A stretch of DNA of 64,000 nt from Dichotomocladium elegans (GCA_025716815.1 JAIXMN010000033.1:62001-126000); one strand, 5' to 3'. Counted from the first letter of the stretch, positions 22,199 through 33,433 are shown. Notes: generated from the sequence alone by a model not told the origin. Program-made: numbers and translations.

Positions 22199-22393
22199 CT
22201 ATAAATATTGGACAGCCGAGGAATCTACTTTCTTCATCAACTTCATCCCGACCCTCTCTTCCATGGTCTTATCCGGTATGATTATTGCAACTAACATCCA
22301 CTGTCCTTTATAGATTAACCAATCGTACCCGTGCTTGATGAGCCATGGAAGAGGGGAGTTCCTTCCGCTCCTTCCCTCCGCCGCCGCCTCCAT
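22199..22393 (-). CDS. Conserved antisense ORF of the transposon family (64 aa)
   Basis: A complete frame on the strand opposite the transposase, convergent with it and ending within about 5 bp of the transposase end. It reads MEAAAEGRSGRNSPLPWLIK, then through IIIPDKTMEERVGMKLMKK to DSSAVQYL and stop. Copy A (2315-2527) keeps the second half in frame (from IIIPDKTMEERVGMK to DSSAVQYL and stop) but has a nonsense change earlier. Copy C has a stop and an internal deletion. I recognise no family. It may be a real accessory gene, a captured host fragment, or simply the untranslated arm of the element. Confidence 0.35.
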   Translation of the reverse strand: MEAAAEGRSGRNSPLPWLIKHGYDWLIYKGQWMLVAIIIPDKTMEERVGMKLMKKVDSSAVQYL

Positions 22394-22642
22394 TACCTGG
22401 CTCTCACGCCCTGTCTCTCCGTCCCGGTTATCGCCGGGACTACCCAGGATAGCTCCTGGGTCCTTGGGGGCCCTTGAGTGTAAGTTAAAGCGTATGGAGG
22501 AGTAGTGTTTTTCTGTTGACTAACAGGTTTTAATCCATGGATGCGAAATCTTTTTACCTATTGCTACGACAAATTTATATAATTCAATGCGACATTTTTT
22601 TTTTTAGTATTTCGCACGACATTTATTGTTGAAAATAAGATC

Positions 22643-22985
22643 AAAGAATGTCTTGAGCGGAAGGCGGCGCCGATGAGATAGGACTGTTATCACTTTTAGA
22701 CGAGCCTGAGTTTTCCTTAATAAGCCTAAAATCCATGTTAACATGGCGCGCAGCATGGTTTTTCCTGGAAAGGTTTTCTGCGGCGGTTATGGTAGCAGAG
22801 AAGAGTGAGGACAATAAGCAATCTCGGCATCAGACACGTTCAGTATAACTTAAAAATTCGGGCGACTATGTTCAACCACACAGCGTGAAAATGCATGATT
22901 TTAAGCGAAGATTGGGAGGGATAAGTCTGAAGGGCCATTACTCAGGAATGAACAATGTACCTATTCATAACGCTGAAGATACCCC
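22643..22985 (+). mobile_element. Relic of the older Tc1/IS630 copy, downstream half
   Basis: Resumes the transposase coding similarity that stops at 20717. Segments align with GAGCAGCGCCTTGACTGAG, the region before the ACATGAAATGCAGCATGG block, and the LKGHY.GMNN.PIHNAED block (about 22930-22985) that corresponds to MKGHY.VMDNAPIH in the other copies. It has many substitutions and indels, so it is clearly older than copies A-C. The catalytic aspartate of MDN is replaced by Asn in this reading. Confidence 0.7.
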
Positions 22986-23119
22986 GTGTGGATGGACGTT
23001 GGGTGTTGAGCGGGGATGGATATGGAGATCAAGTTCCGCTCGAATGGGCAGCCCCCAAAAAATTAACGCAGTGCTTTTGCGGGCTAGCTGGGCCCATTCC
23101 CTCCCGAAGTACCAGAAAA

Positions 23120-23714
23120 ATGAAAGAATTAGATCCCGTTGCCGTAAGCATTCATAGCCGCCCCTTTGTTCAGAACTAACAACATGGCTTACACCGTTTC
23201 CATTCATAACATCATCGCTACAGTTTACTGTCCAACTCGGTCGACTCTATGAACAATCCCGCAAATCAGGCACCGTGTCGGTGACTATGAAACGAAGTGT
23301 GTGCGCATGCTCGGCTCTACCTTCTCGGCAATTGCTGATGCGATGCTTTCTTCCTCTCTAGTGACGGAACGACGGGTAGTAATGGCAACAAAGACAAAAA
23401 AGGAAACACCGAAGGGTGGCGAGGCTGTGCTTGACAAGACGCGGAATCCCGAAGATGTCCAGTACCCATGTCTTGTGCGTGCGACGTTCAAGAACACCAA
23501 ACTCAGCACAGTAGTAAGCAGATGGGAAGAGCAAAAGCGTTTGGTGTCAGGATGTGGTTTGATAAGGATGTGTACTTATTCCAAATGAAAGGTGCCCGTG
23601 GAGGACCTCGATAAGTTCCAAAACGCCTACACAACGGTCATCAAAGCTTATATGGACTCACTCAAGAAGAAGGAGCGTACAAGAAAACCAAAGAAACAAA
23701 AGACAGCAGCATGA
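23120..23714 (+). CDS. SRP14: Signal recognition particle subunit SRP14
   Basis: SRP14 binds the Alu domain of SRP RNA and slows translation while the ribosome docks at the ER. Four exons, 23120-23143, 23224-23296, 23362-23513 and 23592-23714, give 123 aa, within the family range. Conserved parts are FTVQLGRLYEQSRKSGTVSV (N-terminal helix and first strand), YPCLVRATFKNTKLSTVV (central strands), and DLDKFQNAYTTVIKAYMDSL followed by a Lys-rich tail (KKKERTRKPKKQK). The first exon is only eight codons (MKELDPVA) and is inferred from the need for a start and a phase-0 donor, so the exact N-terminus is the weakest part. Confidence 0.9.
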
Positions 23715-24277
23715 AGATGGTGCCTGGATAAAAGCGCTGATTACTTTTATGTGAATACTTTTATTTTCAATCAAGTTTGCATCATGCGATGATGGATATC
23801 GACCCGTCCAGTGTATAGTATTTGGGTTTCGACAGAGGCAGTTTATACGTTCAATGAACCGATGAACGTATGGGTAAAATGAGAATGTTTGTAGAACGGT
23901 AAAAGATCGAGACTATTACTATCCTGGCACACAGCAGACTGTATTGCTCTCTGCCCACCAGACTCACCTTCAGGTGCATCCCCCCTACACAATGCAGTAG
24001 TGGAGTATTTGCTACCGACGACCACCCTGAGCATACGTTCTTACTAATCTATACACCGCTGCATATCATTTCCAAAAGATCCAAAGACGTTTATGATGTC
24101 GCGCACTTACATAAGCTATATTCCACTGGGCTGAACAGCCCAGAAATGTCATCAATGCCTTAGTACCGATTCCTCGGTCTGATGGATCCGGTGTGTGACT
24201 TGAGTTTTATGTACCACATAGGACATCCCCCCAAAACCTCAACCACCACCATTCCCCTCACTTTGTCCAATCGTACC
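23715..24277. other. Intergenic region SRP14 to RXT3
   Basis: About 560 bp holding the SRP14 3' end and the RXT3 promoter. No gene, repeat or clear regulatory motif seen. Confidence 0.5.
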
Positions 24278-26422
24278 ATGAGCGACAGCGAGACTCCTGC
24301 CGACACGACTGCTTCTCTTTCGCAGGCTTCCACAATTCAATTGAGTCAGGACGATACCCTTTCTCCCTCTATCAATCAGCCTGCGTCTCCTTCCAGACCG
24401 CCCAAATCGAGTACTGTACTACAAGATCGACAAGGTCTCTATTGCTTGCTTAATTACCGCCATAGAAACAGAAGAGCCAAGGGAGAGAGGGTTAGAGAGA
24501 CAACAACAGCAGAACCGACTCATACTTTTTCTTTTATCTTCGCTTTCCTCCTAACTAGGAACAGACCCATCCCCGCCGTCAGGGACCAGCGTCACCGCCT
24601 CACCCAATGCATCGCTTTTACGTGGTGGTGATAAATCCTCTCCATCGGCGCCGTCACCGAAAAAATCTACTTATACACAGCCATATGATTTCCCTGGAAT
24701 GCGCATGTCAGTGTCAGCCGTGCTTGCCGGCAATGCACGCGATATGTGGCATCGAGGCATCCAGTCTGCTGGTTATCCTGCGAAGGGTTTATCAAAACGG
24801 ACGCCATCGCCGCCGCGAGCAACAGCAGGAACACCAGTCGCAGACGATACGCCAATCTCGGATAGCACTGTTAGTAACAGTAATATCAATGTCGAAGCAG
24901 CAACCGAGTCTGAAACGCTTCCGCCATGGGAAAAACCAGCGCCAGAATCTGCGAGCAATATGACGAACGAGCAGCTGGTCCGCGCCCTCACGTCTGTGCC
25001 CGTGCAGGCGCCAGACTCATGTGACAAGGTTATCGATGCCGTCACGGAAACCGGGCCGCCTGCAGCCAACCCCCAAAGGCAAGCATCGGCAGGCAACTCC
25101 TTATCAGCAACAGCGACCACTGCCGAGAGAAGTCGGAGCCCTCCCGCAACCGTTAATAAAACAAGCACAAGCGATAAAAATAGCAGTGAACAAGATGGTA
25201 CATTGGGTAAAAAGGGGTGGAAAAAGAAAGAGTATGCAACATTAACCAAATGAAAAACTAAATCATTGTCAGCAGCAGCAGCAGCGACTGATCAAAGTAC
25301 CACTCATGCGATTCCCAATCAAGGCTCACTCAGAAAAACACTCGATCAAGCAATTCGGTTGGATACCGGACTAGTATCCCAAACGACTACAGAAGCGGAG
25401 CAACAGCAGCAACGGACGAAAAAGAGAAAGATGGAAGTAACGAAACGGATAGTTCGCAATGACAAAGTGTGGCAAGGTCTTGCAGGTTTTCAGGAGAAGA
25501 GACTTGGTAGGCAAAAATAACGGATGAAGTGAAGAAACGGACCAGTCCATCAACCACGAAAAAAAGGGACATATCTGTATAGGCCTGGAAAGCTATTCCC
25601 TGTGAATGCGGCGCAACTGAATGGCTGTATTGACGTCCTGATCCCGGCCGTTTATCTGACATATCATAACCCGGAGGTGAAAAGAAGAGCATTGTGGGGA
25701 ACAGATATCTACACGGACGACTCGGATGTGGTAGCTAGTAAGTTCCTTTAACAGCAAGCAGTTCCGTGCAATAGGCTTACATATGGAGTCCAGTGATTGT
25801 TCATTGTGGAAAATACAGTATGCCTTTTGTCGAACCCGACATTGCACCGAACGACCCTCTTTTCCTTGCACTGGGCATCGATCCAGCTTACACAATCAGC
25901 ACCACCGCTACCGGCCTTGCTCGCTCCCGCAACGGATCACGATCCAAATCAACCACGATACCCGACCATGATCTTAAGGTCACTTTGCGTGTGGTCCCAG
26001 CGCTGAAACATTATAATGGCACGATTCAGAATTATATCGCCTCGCGGACTTGGGGTAGCAACCATGATGGCGTAAGCTACCATGTGGAACGCGTGGAGAA
26101 GACGCCGAAAGGACTTGCGCAACCATGTGGACGGCATGCCATCAAGGCAAATATGACACAGTATGCATATGACCGATATGTTACTGTCGGTTTACCGAAA
26201 ACAGCCACAACAATTCAAGGCGATGATGAGATAATGGAAGAGATCACACCGGACATGTTATGGAAGCCCAGAAGCAAGAAGAAAAAAGTCGCCCTAACTT
26301 CTCCTTCGCCTACAGCAGAAGCAACTCAGCCATCGTCGGCATCCCCCGACACACCGACTACTACAGGCCGTCGGCGCACAGTACGACGCGCTGCTTCCAA
26401 GGTAACCGCTGTATATCATTGA
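24278..26422 (+). CDS. RXT3: Rxt3-type subunit of the Rpd3L histone deacetylase complex
   Basis: Rxt3 is a component of the large Rpd3 (Rpd3L) deacetylase complex, which represses transcription. Five exons: 24278-24410, 24559-25206, 25273-25506, 25567-25737 and 25794-26422, giving 604 aa. The first about 350 residues are low-complexity Ser/Thr/Pro/Ala-rich sequence. The Rxt3 domain then begins at LGTYLYRPGKLFP. It continues through PAVYLTYHNPEVKRRALWGT and DIYTDDSDVVAMVIHCGKY, the diagnostic signature of the family. A long basic/Ser-rich C-terminus (PRSKKKKVA, GRRRTVRRAASK) could be a nuclear localisation signal. The GCAGCAGCAG acceptor at 25270-25279 allows alternative alanine numbers. The start ATG follows a short CA-rich leader; an ATG at 24182 (in a different frame) was not chosen. 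Confidence 0.88.
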
Positions 26423-27113
26423 TTCCATTGTCATCGTCTGATTAGCTCTAGGGGGTAAAAACATAAAGAACCGCATCTAGACATACTCTGAAGTTAAACT
26501 AACAACGCAACTCATTAATCACTGTAATAATTAAACAAACGATGCGCTACTTCTTTTAATCGCCTCGCCTTGGATGTGGTATATTGTAGGGTAAAGGGAG
26601 TGCAAGGTAGATGACAGCACGATTTAAAGCGATACCATATGTGCAGCTAGCATCTTTTGCGGGGCCACTCCTCCGCCCAGGCAAAAGGCAGCAGAATTTT
26701 GAAGAGGCTGAGAAAGGAGCACTTACAACTCTTGTGTTCTTGATCAGATCGACAGCTATGTCAACTATTCTCGCTGATCCCTGCGAATCTTTAATGTCGA
26801 TATTCATTGCTGATAGAGAAGAAGGACTCCCGCAAGAGCCGATCAGGATTACTCTCTGCTGTGTACATTTTCTCAATCTCCAGTTCTCGAAAAAAATATA
26901 TACATGACAGAGTTTTGTGCCGTGCCATGCCTGTGGCTGGAATGCAGTAAGCTCCGCTTTAGGCATCACTGCGCGGCAGCACCATAAAAGGAACATACGC
27001 GTGTTGAAGTGCTGTGGCACTCTCTGCTACGTATCGTATTTAATACAAGGCTCTTTTTGCATATTCCAATCTTCTACGTACCCGCCTCCGTACCTCTCCG
27101 CTAGTTTGTTGCA
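26423..27113. promoter_or_regulatory. Intergenic region RXT3 to FMP52-like gene
   Basis: About 690 bp. A minus-strand frame (about 26890-26724) ends in a good donor (GTAAGT at about 26724) and another open stretch lies at about 26571-26515, so a small minus-strand gene is conceivable. I could not recognise it or settle its exons. The promoter of the downstream gene must lie here. Confidence 0.4.
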
Positions 27114-28152
27114 ATGAACCAAGGAAAAACTGCTCTCGTTCTCGGATCGACAGGTTGGTGTGCCCCTTTTTACAATACATAGAGACGTATACGTGCACAT
27201 GGCCATGTATACAAATATCTATATCTATATATATACAAGGAGAACTCAAAAGTAGTGATAAGGTGCGGTTGGCAAGGCATTGCTAAAGAATATTTTACGG
27301 AATGGCGAGTATGCCAAAGTGATCACTGTGGGGCGTCGCCCTGCTCAGTTGGATGATACCATTCCTCAGGACAGACTGGTAATGACTCTAATGAGCGCAT
27401 GAAACGTTTGCAAATCAGTGTATAACTGGTCAATGTAGGTCCAGAAGACAATTGATTTTGAGAATTTGGAAAAGTTCCGTGATGACTTCAAGGGTGTAAA
27501 GTAAGTAGCGAAAGGAGATAACGAGCGTCGTCCAGGATCAGCTCAACATCATGCAAAGCGATGTGTATTGTTGCTTGGGTACCACGCGCGCCGATGCGGG
27601 TAGCGCTGAGGCGTTCCGCAAGATCGATCAGGGTTATGTGGTCCAAAGTGCAAAGATTATTGTGGAAGAAAACAAGCTGCCTTCGGAGACGCTCTCGCCA
27701 GTTCATTTTCTCTATTGTTCTTCGACGGTAATACTTGTTTCTATGCGGCTATGTGTGCGTATAAGCCTCTGACGTCTGCACGGGTTCGGGACGGGTGCTC
27801 TCTTTTGGTTTTCTAGGGTGCCAACAAGAGCTCGCCATTTTTGTACCCACAAAGTAAGGGCCAGACCGAAGACGGGATCAGCAAGGCCGGGTTCGCGCGC
27901 GTCTCGATTTTCCGCCCCGGGTTTTTGATGGTGGAAGAACCCCGCCCATCAGCACGCTTTGGCGAGCGCTTCTATGGCAAATACATCAATCCGATCACAC
28001 GCTACTTCAACCTCTCCATGTCTGTGCCGGTTGTTGATGTTGCGGACGCCATGCGCAAGGTGGCACAGGAACCATATGAGAAGGGAACAGAGCCAATAGT
28101 CAAGATCTTCACAAACGCGGAGATCGAGACATTGGCCAAGCGTGAGCCATAA
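27114..28152 (+). CDS. FMP52: FMP52/HTATIP2-like NAD(P)-binding protein
   Basis: Atypical short-chain dehydrogenase of the HTATIP2 (TIP30/CC3) and yeast Fmp52 group; Fmp52 is found at mitochondria. Exons: 27114-27153, 27263-27378, 27439-27500, 27559-27727 and 27817-28152, giving 240 aa, the usual size. The nucleotide-binding motif is GSTGAVGKALL (residues about 11-21), interrupted by intron 1 as is common in this fold. VITVGRRPAQ and DVYCCLGTTRADAGS follow. The active-site region reads FLYPQSKGQTEDGI, with the Y-x3-K pair seen as Tyr-Pro-Gln-Ser-Lys. RVSIFRPGFLM and the C-terminal VPVVDVADAMRKVA complete the match. The substrate is not known for the family. Confidence 0.92.
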
Positions 28153-28562
28153 GACGGGGGGTGTCAACCCGCCTCCTTTCCTCTTTTTGTACGCACACAG
28201 ACCACCCTCCCCATAAATAAAAGATTCGGTACGACGAGACCTTAAGCGCATCTCGAAACCAGCAGTACGCACCATCTTTATGGCGATAAGTCATCTAAAC
28301 AATAGGCCTTGCGTGCATATCCTTCTGAACAGAGGTGCTCTCAGTCTCCGAGGGCACTCGATAGATGGTTGTAGCGTGCAAGATGCTAGTGGGGATACTG
28401 CACATGCACCTGTGTGGCTGAAACATGGCCCCCTCTTTCTCTCCTTTTTGTGTGGATGTCTCATGTCTGTGGTATTTATTTATTTAAATGTGCGTGCACC
28501 CACTGGTTTGCGGTCCATTGTTCCCGTTCTCTCTCTCTTTTCCTTTTGGTCTCTCCTTTGAA
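28153..28562. promoter_or_regulatory. Promoter region of the VAP/Scs2 gene
   Basis: A 410 bp gap. A pyrimidine-rich stretch (CTCTCTCTCTTTTCC, about 28528-28558) lies immediately before the VAP start codon, as at several other genes in this window. Confidence 0.5.
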
Positions 28563-29597
28563 ATGCCTGTCATCCTTTCCCCTTCCTCGCAGCTCACCTT
28601 TTCAGGTACTGACGGTGTCTCTGCAAGCGTCCTATTAACCTCTAATGATCTCCTATTAACGAAGACTACCGAGACCCTCAATTGCTGGCATCCAAACCTG
28701 AACTTATGGTGCTTCACAATACTGGGTCGGCTCCCGTCGCCTTCAAAGTCAAAACAACAGCCCCCGACCAGTACTCGGTTCGTCCCAATGCCGGTAAGGT
28801 CGAGCCCAACAGTCAGCTCACTCTTCAAGGTAATTCGTATATCCGTCGCTTTTTTTCTGCTAATATCCCAACACATATTTTATCCCCGGCCGTGTGTCTG
28901 TGTGCGGGTGGGAGACAATAGCGTACCTGCATCCCGTCCAAACGGACATCAAAGATCGGTCGAGAGATCGCTTCCTTATCCAGGCAGTAGAACTGACGTC
29001 GAGCGAACAAGAGGCGTCAGACTTGACACAAATGGTACATATCTCTGCACGCGCGCCTCACACGGTCTGATTCGGTTTTCATAGTGGCAGCGCATCGAAG
29101 CTGAGGAAAAACAGCGAATGATGATGTTCCGACTCAAGTGTGTGATCACCCCTAGCGAAAACCAGAGTGCCACGGGTATCTCGGCCGAGAAAGAAAACCT
29201 ATCGAGCCGAATGAACGGGACAGAGGCCACGCCTCCCGCATCGCCCAAGACATCGAGCCATGACAACACCCACAATGCATTATCGCCGTCATCGCCACCA
29301 CCCTCACTTTCGCAAGACTCGATCCTCTCGGCACGCGAAGAACGTGCGCGCCAGTTGGCCAATGACGCAACCCAGAACAAGACTAAAATCACGCAACTCG
29401 AAAAAGAACTCGCCCAGACAAAGGCATTACTTGAACAGTCAGAGCGACGATGCGAGCAATACAAAGCTTCGCTGGTCGATAAATACGGCGCACACCATGC
29501 GCAGCTCCTCATACAGCAGCAAGAACACGAACACCCGATCCTCGTTGTATGGGTCGCTGCTGCGTTGACCTTTATCGCTCTTCGACTGGTGATATGA
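28563..29597 (+). CDS. SCS2: VAP/Scs2-type ER membrane contact protein (MSP domain)
   Basis: VAP proteins are tail-anchored in the ER and bind FFAT motifs of lipid-transfer proteins to hold membrane contact sites. Exons: 28563-28605, 28665-28829, 28922-29034 and 29085-29597, giving 277 aa. The N-terminal MSP domain is clear: TFSDYRDPQLLASKPELMVL, HNTGSAPVAFKVKTTAPDQY, VRPNAGKVEPNSQLTL and DRFLIQAVEL. A Ser/Pro-rich linker follows, then a coiled coil (ITQLEKELAQTKALLEQSER). A C-terminal hydrophobic segment (ILVVWVAAALTFIALRLVI, last 19 residues) forms the tail anchor. The order of domains and the length match VAP/Scs2. Confidence 0.95.
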
Positions 29598-30237
29598 GCA
29601 GAGGCTAGGTCGCTCATGCATTCGTCGTTATCTTCCACCTTCCCCTTCGTTGTATTAATGTTCAAGCATTTTACCCGCAGATCAATGCTCGCTCTTGGTC
29701 CCAGAAAAGGATATTCGAATACATCATGTAGCCTTTTCCGTTCTTTTCCTTTTCGATTGTTCTGGGCATGTGAACCTAACGGAGCTACCAAGTGGGATTC
29801 CTTAGCCCTCGTCACACAGAGCTGGGAATGAAAATGATGGGGGCTCCTTTGTTCGCTGCGAAGGTGCCGAGGTCTGTGAAAAAGCTGTTTCTTTATCTTT
29901 TTCCCAATCGGACACTGAGGGTTTGAATGGTTCTCTCCTATTTTACAGCTGTATGTACGCCTCTATATGACCGTCATGCAATGCTCCTGCAGCTGAGAGC
30001 GAGCCGCAGCAGTTTACGTCGCTATGGCTTCGCTTTACTCAGGTTTCATGCCGAAGCTTTGTAATTTTTTGTTGTTGATTTGATGCTTACCTTTTAAAGA
30101 TCATTTTTGGTTTCCCTTTTTTCCCCTCCCATCCTTTTTATTTTCTGCCTCTTTCTCTCTCTCTCTCTTTTTTTTTTCTTCCTTTCAATATAACAACATT
30201 ATCATACTTCCTGTTTTCCTCCACGGCTCGCTTGTAA
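29598..30237. promoter_or_regulatory. Promoter region of the HAL5/SAT4-type kinase gene
   Basis: A 640 bp gap. It ends in a CT tract (about 30153-30180, CTCTCTCT then T9) about 60 bp before the kinase start. No gene seen. Confidence 0.5.
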
Positions 30238-32197
30238 ATGCCCTCTCTTGTGAGCCAACGCTACGATTTGGTGACGCCTGACCGGTCCAAACCCTCTAGT
30301 CCGACACTGTCTCCAGCAATCGTGACACATGAATTCGCGACGACTCGTCATCAACATCAGCAACAGAACGCGGGTGCCGGCAGTGCTGATGGCGGCGCTC
30401 CTGCAGTTGATTTCCAGGAATTGACTCGGCGATTGCAGAAGAGCGCGGGATCGCCCTCAAGGCCGCGCTCCCAGTTGTATATGTCATCTAAGCCACCTTC
30501 TCCGTCTGCAACATCGTCCACATCATCCGAGTCTGCGTCGTCTATGCCGGCCAGTACTGTCTCAGCCAGGCCTCTGCCGCCCACGATGACCAGTGCAGTT
30601 GCAAGAGCAACAGCAGGAGGAGGGAGCAACCTGCGCCCGGTCTTGACGCACCGGCCCGCCAGCGCAACGACGCCATCTCAATTTGTGTTTAAAAAACCGG
30701 AGTACAACCAATTGTATCTCCAAACCCATTTTCATCACTCGTCCGATAACCTCATGTCACCCTCGCCCCTTGCACCGGCTCCTCATCCTCCAAAAGAAAG
30801 CTTCCTGTTATGGTCCGACCTGCGACGGTTTTTCGGCACGGCTACTCCTGGTTCAACCGAGTGGACACCACCGGCATCTAAAACATCGTCCGTGACAGCT
30901 CCTGCTGCTGCGGATGCTGCTGGCGCTGCGGGCAGCGACGCGCACGAGCCGCTGCCGCTCAAGCCATCAAGCGCTGCATTTGGCAATCAGTTTCGCCAAG
31001 ATATCGAAGGGCTATACGGTCAATGGGGTAAATAAAACAACGCACAAGCGAGATCCCCATCGTTCGTAACTAAGAGAAACCATGCGCTTGTTGATAGGAC
31101 GATACATCGGGAAAGGCGCAGGCGGCAGTGTGAGGTTGATACGGCGGTCGACCGATAACAAGACCTTCGCGGTAAAACGATTTCGCAGGCGGTTAGCACA
31201 TGAATCCGACAAGGACTATATTAAGAAGGTGACGGCTGAATTCTGTATCGGGTCCACCCTCCATCATCCCAACGTCATCGAGACACTCGACATTATCCAG
31301 GAGGGCGAGCTTTTTTACGAGATCATGGAATATGCACCCAACGACCTCTTCAACGTGGTGATGAGCGGCATGATGTCCCGAGAGGAAATCGCCTGCTGCT
31401 GGCGTCAGGTCCTTCAGGGTCTCGACTACTTGCACGGCATGGGTATCGCCCACCGGGATCTCAAACTCGACAATCTCGTGCTCGATCATCTTGGCATCGT
31501 CAAGATCATCGACTTTGGATGCTCCAGCATCTTTAAATACCCTTTTGAAAATACCATCGTGCAGTGCAAAGGTAGGGGAGTGCGTTGGCATCTGCTGATA
31601 GAATGATCATCTGACGATTAAACTTTAGGAATCTACGGGTCTGAGCCATACATGGCGCCTGAGGTTTACAGCAAAGAAGCATACGACCCTCGGCCGACGG
31701 ATGTTTGGTCGTGCGGCATCATCTTCATCTGCATGACCATTCGCCGCTTTCCCTGGCGGTCCTCGCGCAGCTCCGATCCTTCCTTTCGAGCCTTCTCTAC
31801 TAATCAATGCCATCAGCAACTGCGGCTGCTCAAGCTCCTCCCGCGCGAGACTCGCCCCGTCATCGGCTCCATCATGGAGATCGACCCAAAGCGACGAGCC
31901 AAGCTGAGCGATGTAGTCAACGACCGATGGGTGCAGTCTATTGATATTTGTTCGGTCGCCGAGCCTGGTGCATGCCACGTCCATCACGTCCTCCAACCAT
32001 CCTTGTCTCCTGCTGCAAAAGAACGCGGTAATCTGGTGACCATCACTCCTGAACCACCCGGATCCGTCGCCGAGAAAGAACGCCGGAGACGGCCAACCTC
32101 TTTTCCCGCAGCCGCAGGTGTATGCAAACCACGGCCTGCCAGTGCTGCTGTTGAAGGGGATGCGGCTGTCGCAGCAGTCAACAAGGACTTTACTTGA
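30238..32197 (+). CDS. HAL5/SAT4-family Ser/Thr protein kinase
   Basis: Fungal-specific kinase group (Hal4/Sat4, Hal5, Hrk1, Npr1 relatives) that controls ion transporters and permeases. Exons: 30238-31027, 31098-31571 and 31629-32197, giving 610 aa. A Ser/Pro/Ala-rich N-terminal region of about 260 residues is typical of the group. The kinase domain follows: glycine loop GKGAGGSV (about 268-275), catalytic Lys in FAVKRF (290), HRDLKLDN (382-389), DFG (402-404) and [11 protein letters not shown]. It also has the group-specific insert SSDPSFRAF after the WSCGIIF helix. A 90-residue tail follows. All catalytic residues are present, so it should be active. Which of Sat4, Hal5 or Hrk1 is closest needs a phylogeny. 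Confidence 0.92.
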
Positions 32198-33025
32198 AAA
32201 CCATCATTCCATTCTTCTTGCATACCCTTACATTCACCCTTCTTCATCTGCGCTCTCAAAAAGAAAAAAGCATGACATTCATCGCAATATCCCTTCCCAA
32301 AAATACATGTGCATACTCCTTTGCTTCCTTCCATTGAATACCTCCGACGGAGTCTGTTTTTAATTGAATGGTAATCCAGCTACACACATGATGCGTTTTC
32401 CTTTATCTGGCCGACGCAGCCAGCCGTCGTCATACCTGCCTACAGTTTCTTTATCTAGCGCATCGGTGAAGGGTACTTTTGGAAATGATTGTACAACACA
32501 CTCAAATTTCTATGATCAGTTTTGGGTTTATACGACCTTGTGCTAGTTGGTGGACGGGAGTGTAACTGTGCTTGGCGAAATCCGGGCCTCGAATCAATTT
32601 GAAACATGTGGTTGCCTCGCCTGCAATGCTCACATAGCATGACAAAAGACCGGGCGGGCCGGGGGGGCGGCGGCAGTGCTTATCGCAATGGTTCTTCTTC
32701 AAGCACGCGAACGCATAAAATATCTGCTATGCCAAACTCGCGTGTTGTGTCTTCAGCCTTTTAGGTTTGCACTGGACCGGGGGGGGGAGTGGGGATGGGG
32801 ATGGGGTTCCCGTGGGTTGTGTATGAGTGTTTTCCTAGGTGGCAAAAGTGAAGGGATCCCCCTTTCGTAATTTGGTTTTGAGACTTGGAAGCGCATAGCT
32901 TTTGTGCCTTTTGATTCTCGGCCCTTCGACGAGAGGCTCATGGACGATGCCGGTTCTCTTCCTAGGCCTCCTGCAGCCTTTTTTATTGCTTCTACTGCTT
33001 TGGTTACTCCTCGTTTTTTATTGCG
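32198..33025. other. Intergenic region after the HAL5-type kinase
   Basis: About 830 bp. It contains a G-rich patch (32778-32813, runs of G and GGGGATGG units) but no gene or RNA that I can support. Confidence 0.5.
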
Positions 33026-33433
33026 CTAGGCACAACAAGGGTTGGCTGACCTTGGCGTCGTGGTGCGGTCCGGTTGCTTCGAGCCAACCGCTACCACTGC
33101 ATATGGATCCCCGCCTCGCTGATCTTTTTCCACGAAGCCAGCGCGCGTCGGCGTCAATGTCGGCGACCCTGCTGGCAATGCTGCATCATTTCCCTCAGGT
33201 GGGATATTTTCCGCATACGCGAGCTGCTGCTGCTGTTCAAACACCCGAGGCTTTTTGTGATGAGCGATCGCTTCGATCAGATGCGCGTTTGAGCGATGCA
33301 ACGAGGAGATGTCGTTGCAAAGCTTTTGTATGCGGGCCTTGTAAGCTGCATTGGTTCTCGCAAGCTCAAGATTCGAAGCTTTTTGAATGCGAGTAGCAGC
33401 CTCAAGCTCATCGAGTCGCCGTTGGTAATCCAT
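33026..33433 (-). CDS. Small coiled-coil protein, unknown function
   Basis: Single-exon frame of 135 codons on the minus strand. I place the start at the ATG at 33433-33431 (MDYQRRLDELEAATRIQKAS), because the frame upstream to 33589 is Gly/Pro-rich and less protein-like. Residues 1-65 form a strong coiled-coil candidate with heptad-spaced Leu/Ile/Ala, followed by a short Gln run and a Pro/Gly-rich tail. No recognised family. It is divergent from RLP24, and its start lies 285 bp from that of RLP24, suggesting a shared promoter region. It could instead be the last exon of a longer gene, but no acceptor was obvious. Confidence 0.5.
   Translation of the reverse strand: MDYQRRLDELEAATRIQKASNLELARTNAAYKARIQKLCNDISSLHRSNAHLIEAIAHHKKPRVFEQQQQLAYAENIPPEGNDAALPAGSPTLTPTRAGFVEKDQRGGDPYAVVAVGSKQPDRTTTPRSANPCCA

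Larger units (their letters stand above)
20718..22642 (+). mobile_element. Tc1/IS630-like DNA transposon, copy B (nested)
   Basis: About 1.92 kb. The left end TACACTCTTTTTCAAAATCA is clear. The right end is the decayed complement of a CTTATTTTCAACAATAAATG terminus at about 22620-22642, so the exact right boundary is uncertain. GTCGCA subterminal repeats follow the left end (20740, 20762, 20852 and nearby). The transposase runs on the plus strand from an ATG at 20901 to about 22194. It keeps the best N-terminus of the three copies but is interrupted by frameshifts and stops, including a TAG at 21961-21963 at the same codon as in copy A. The GTCCCGG/CCGGGAC hairpin block lies at 22411-22460. 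An intact 64-codon frame on the opposite strand lies at 22199-22393. Confidence 0.88.
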
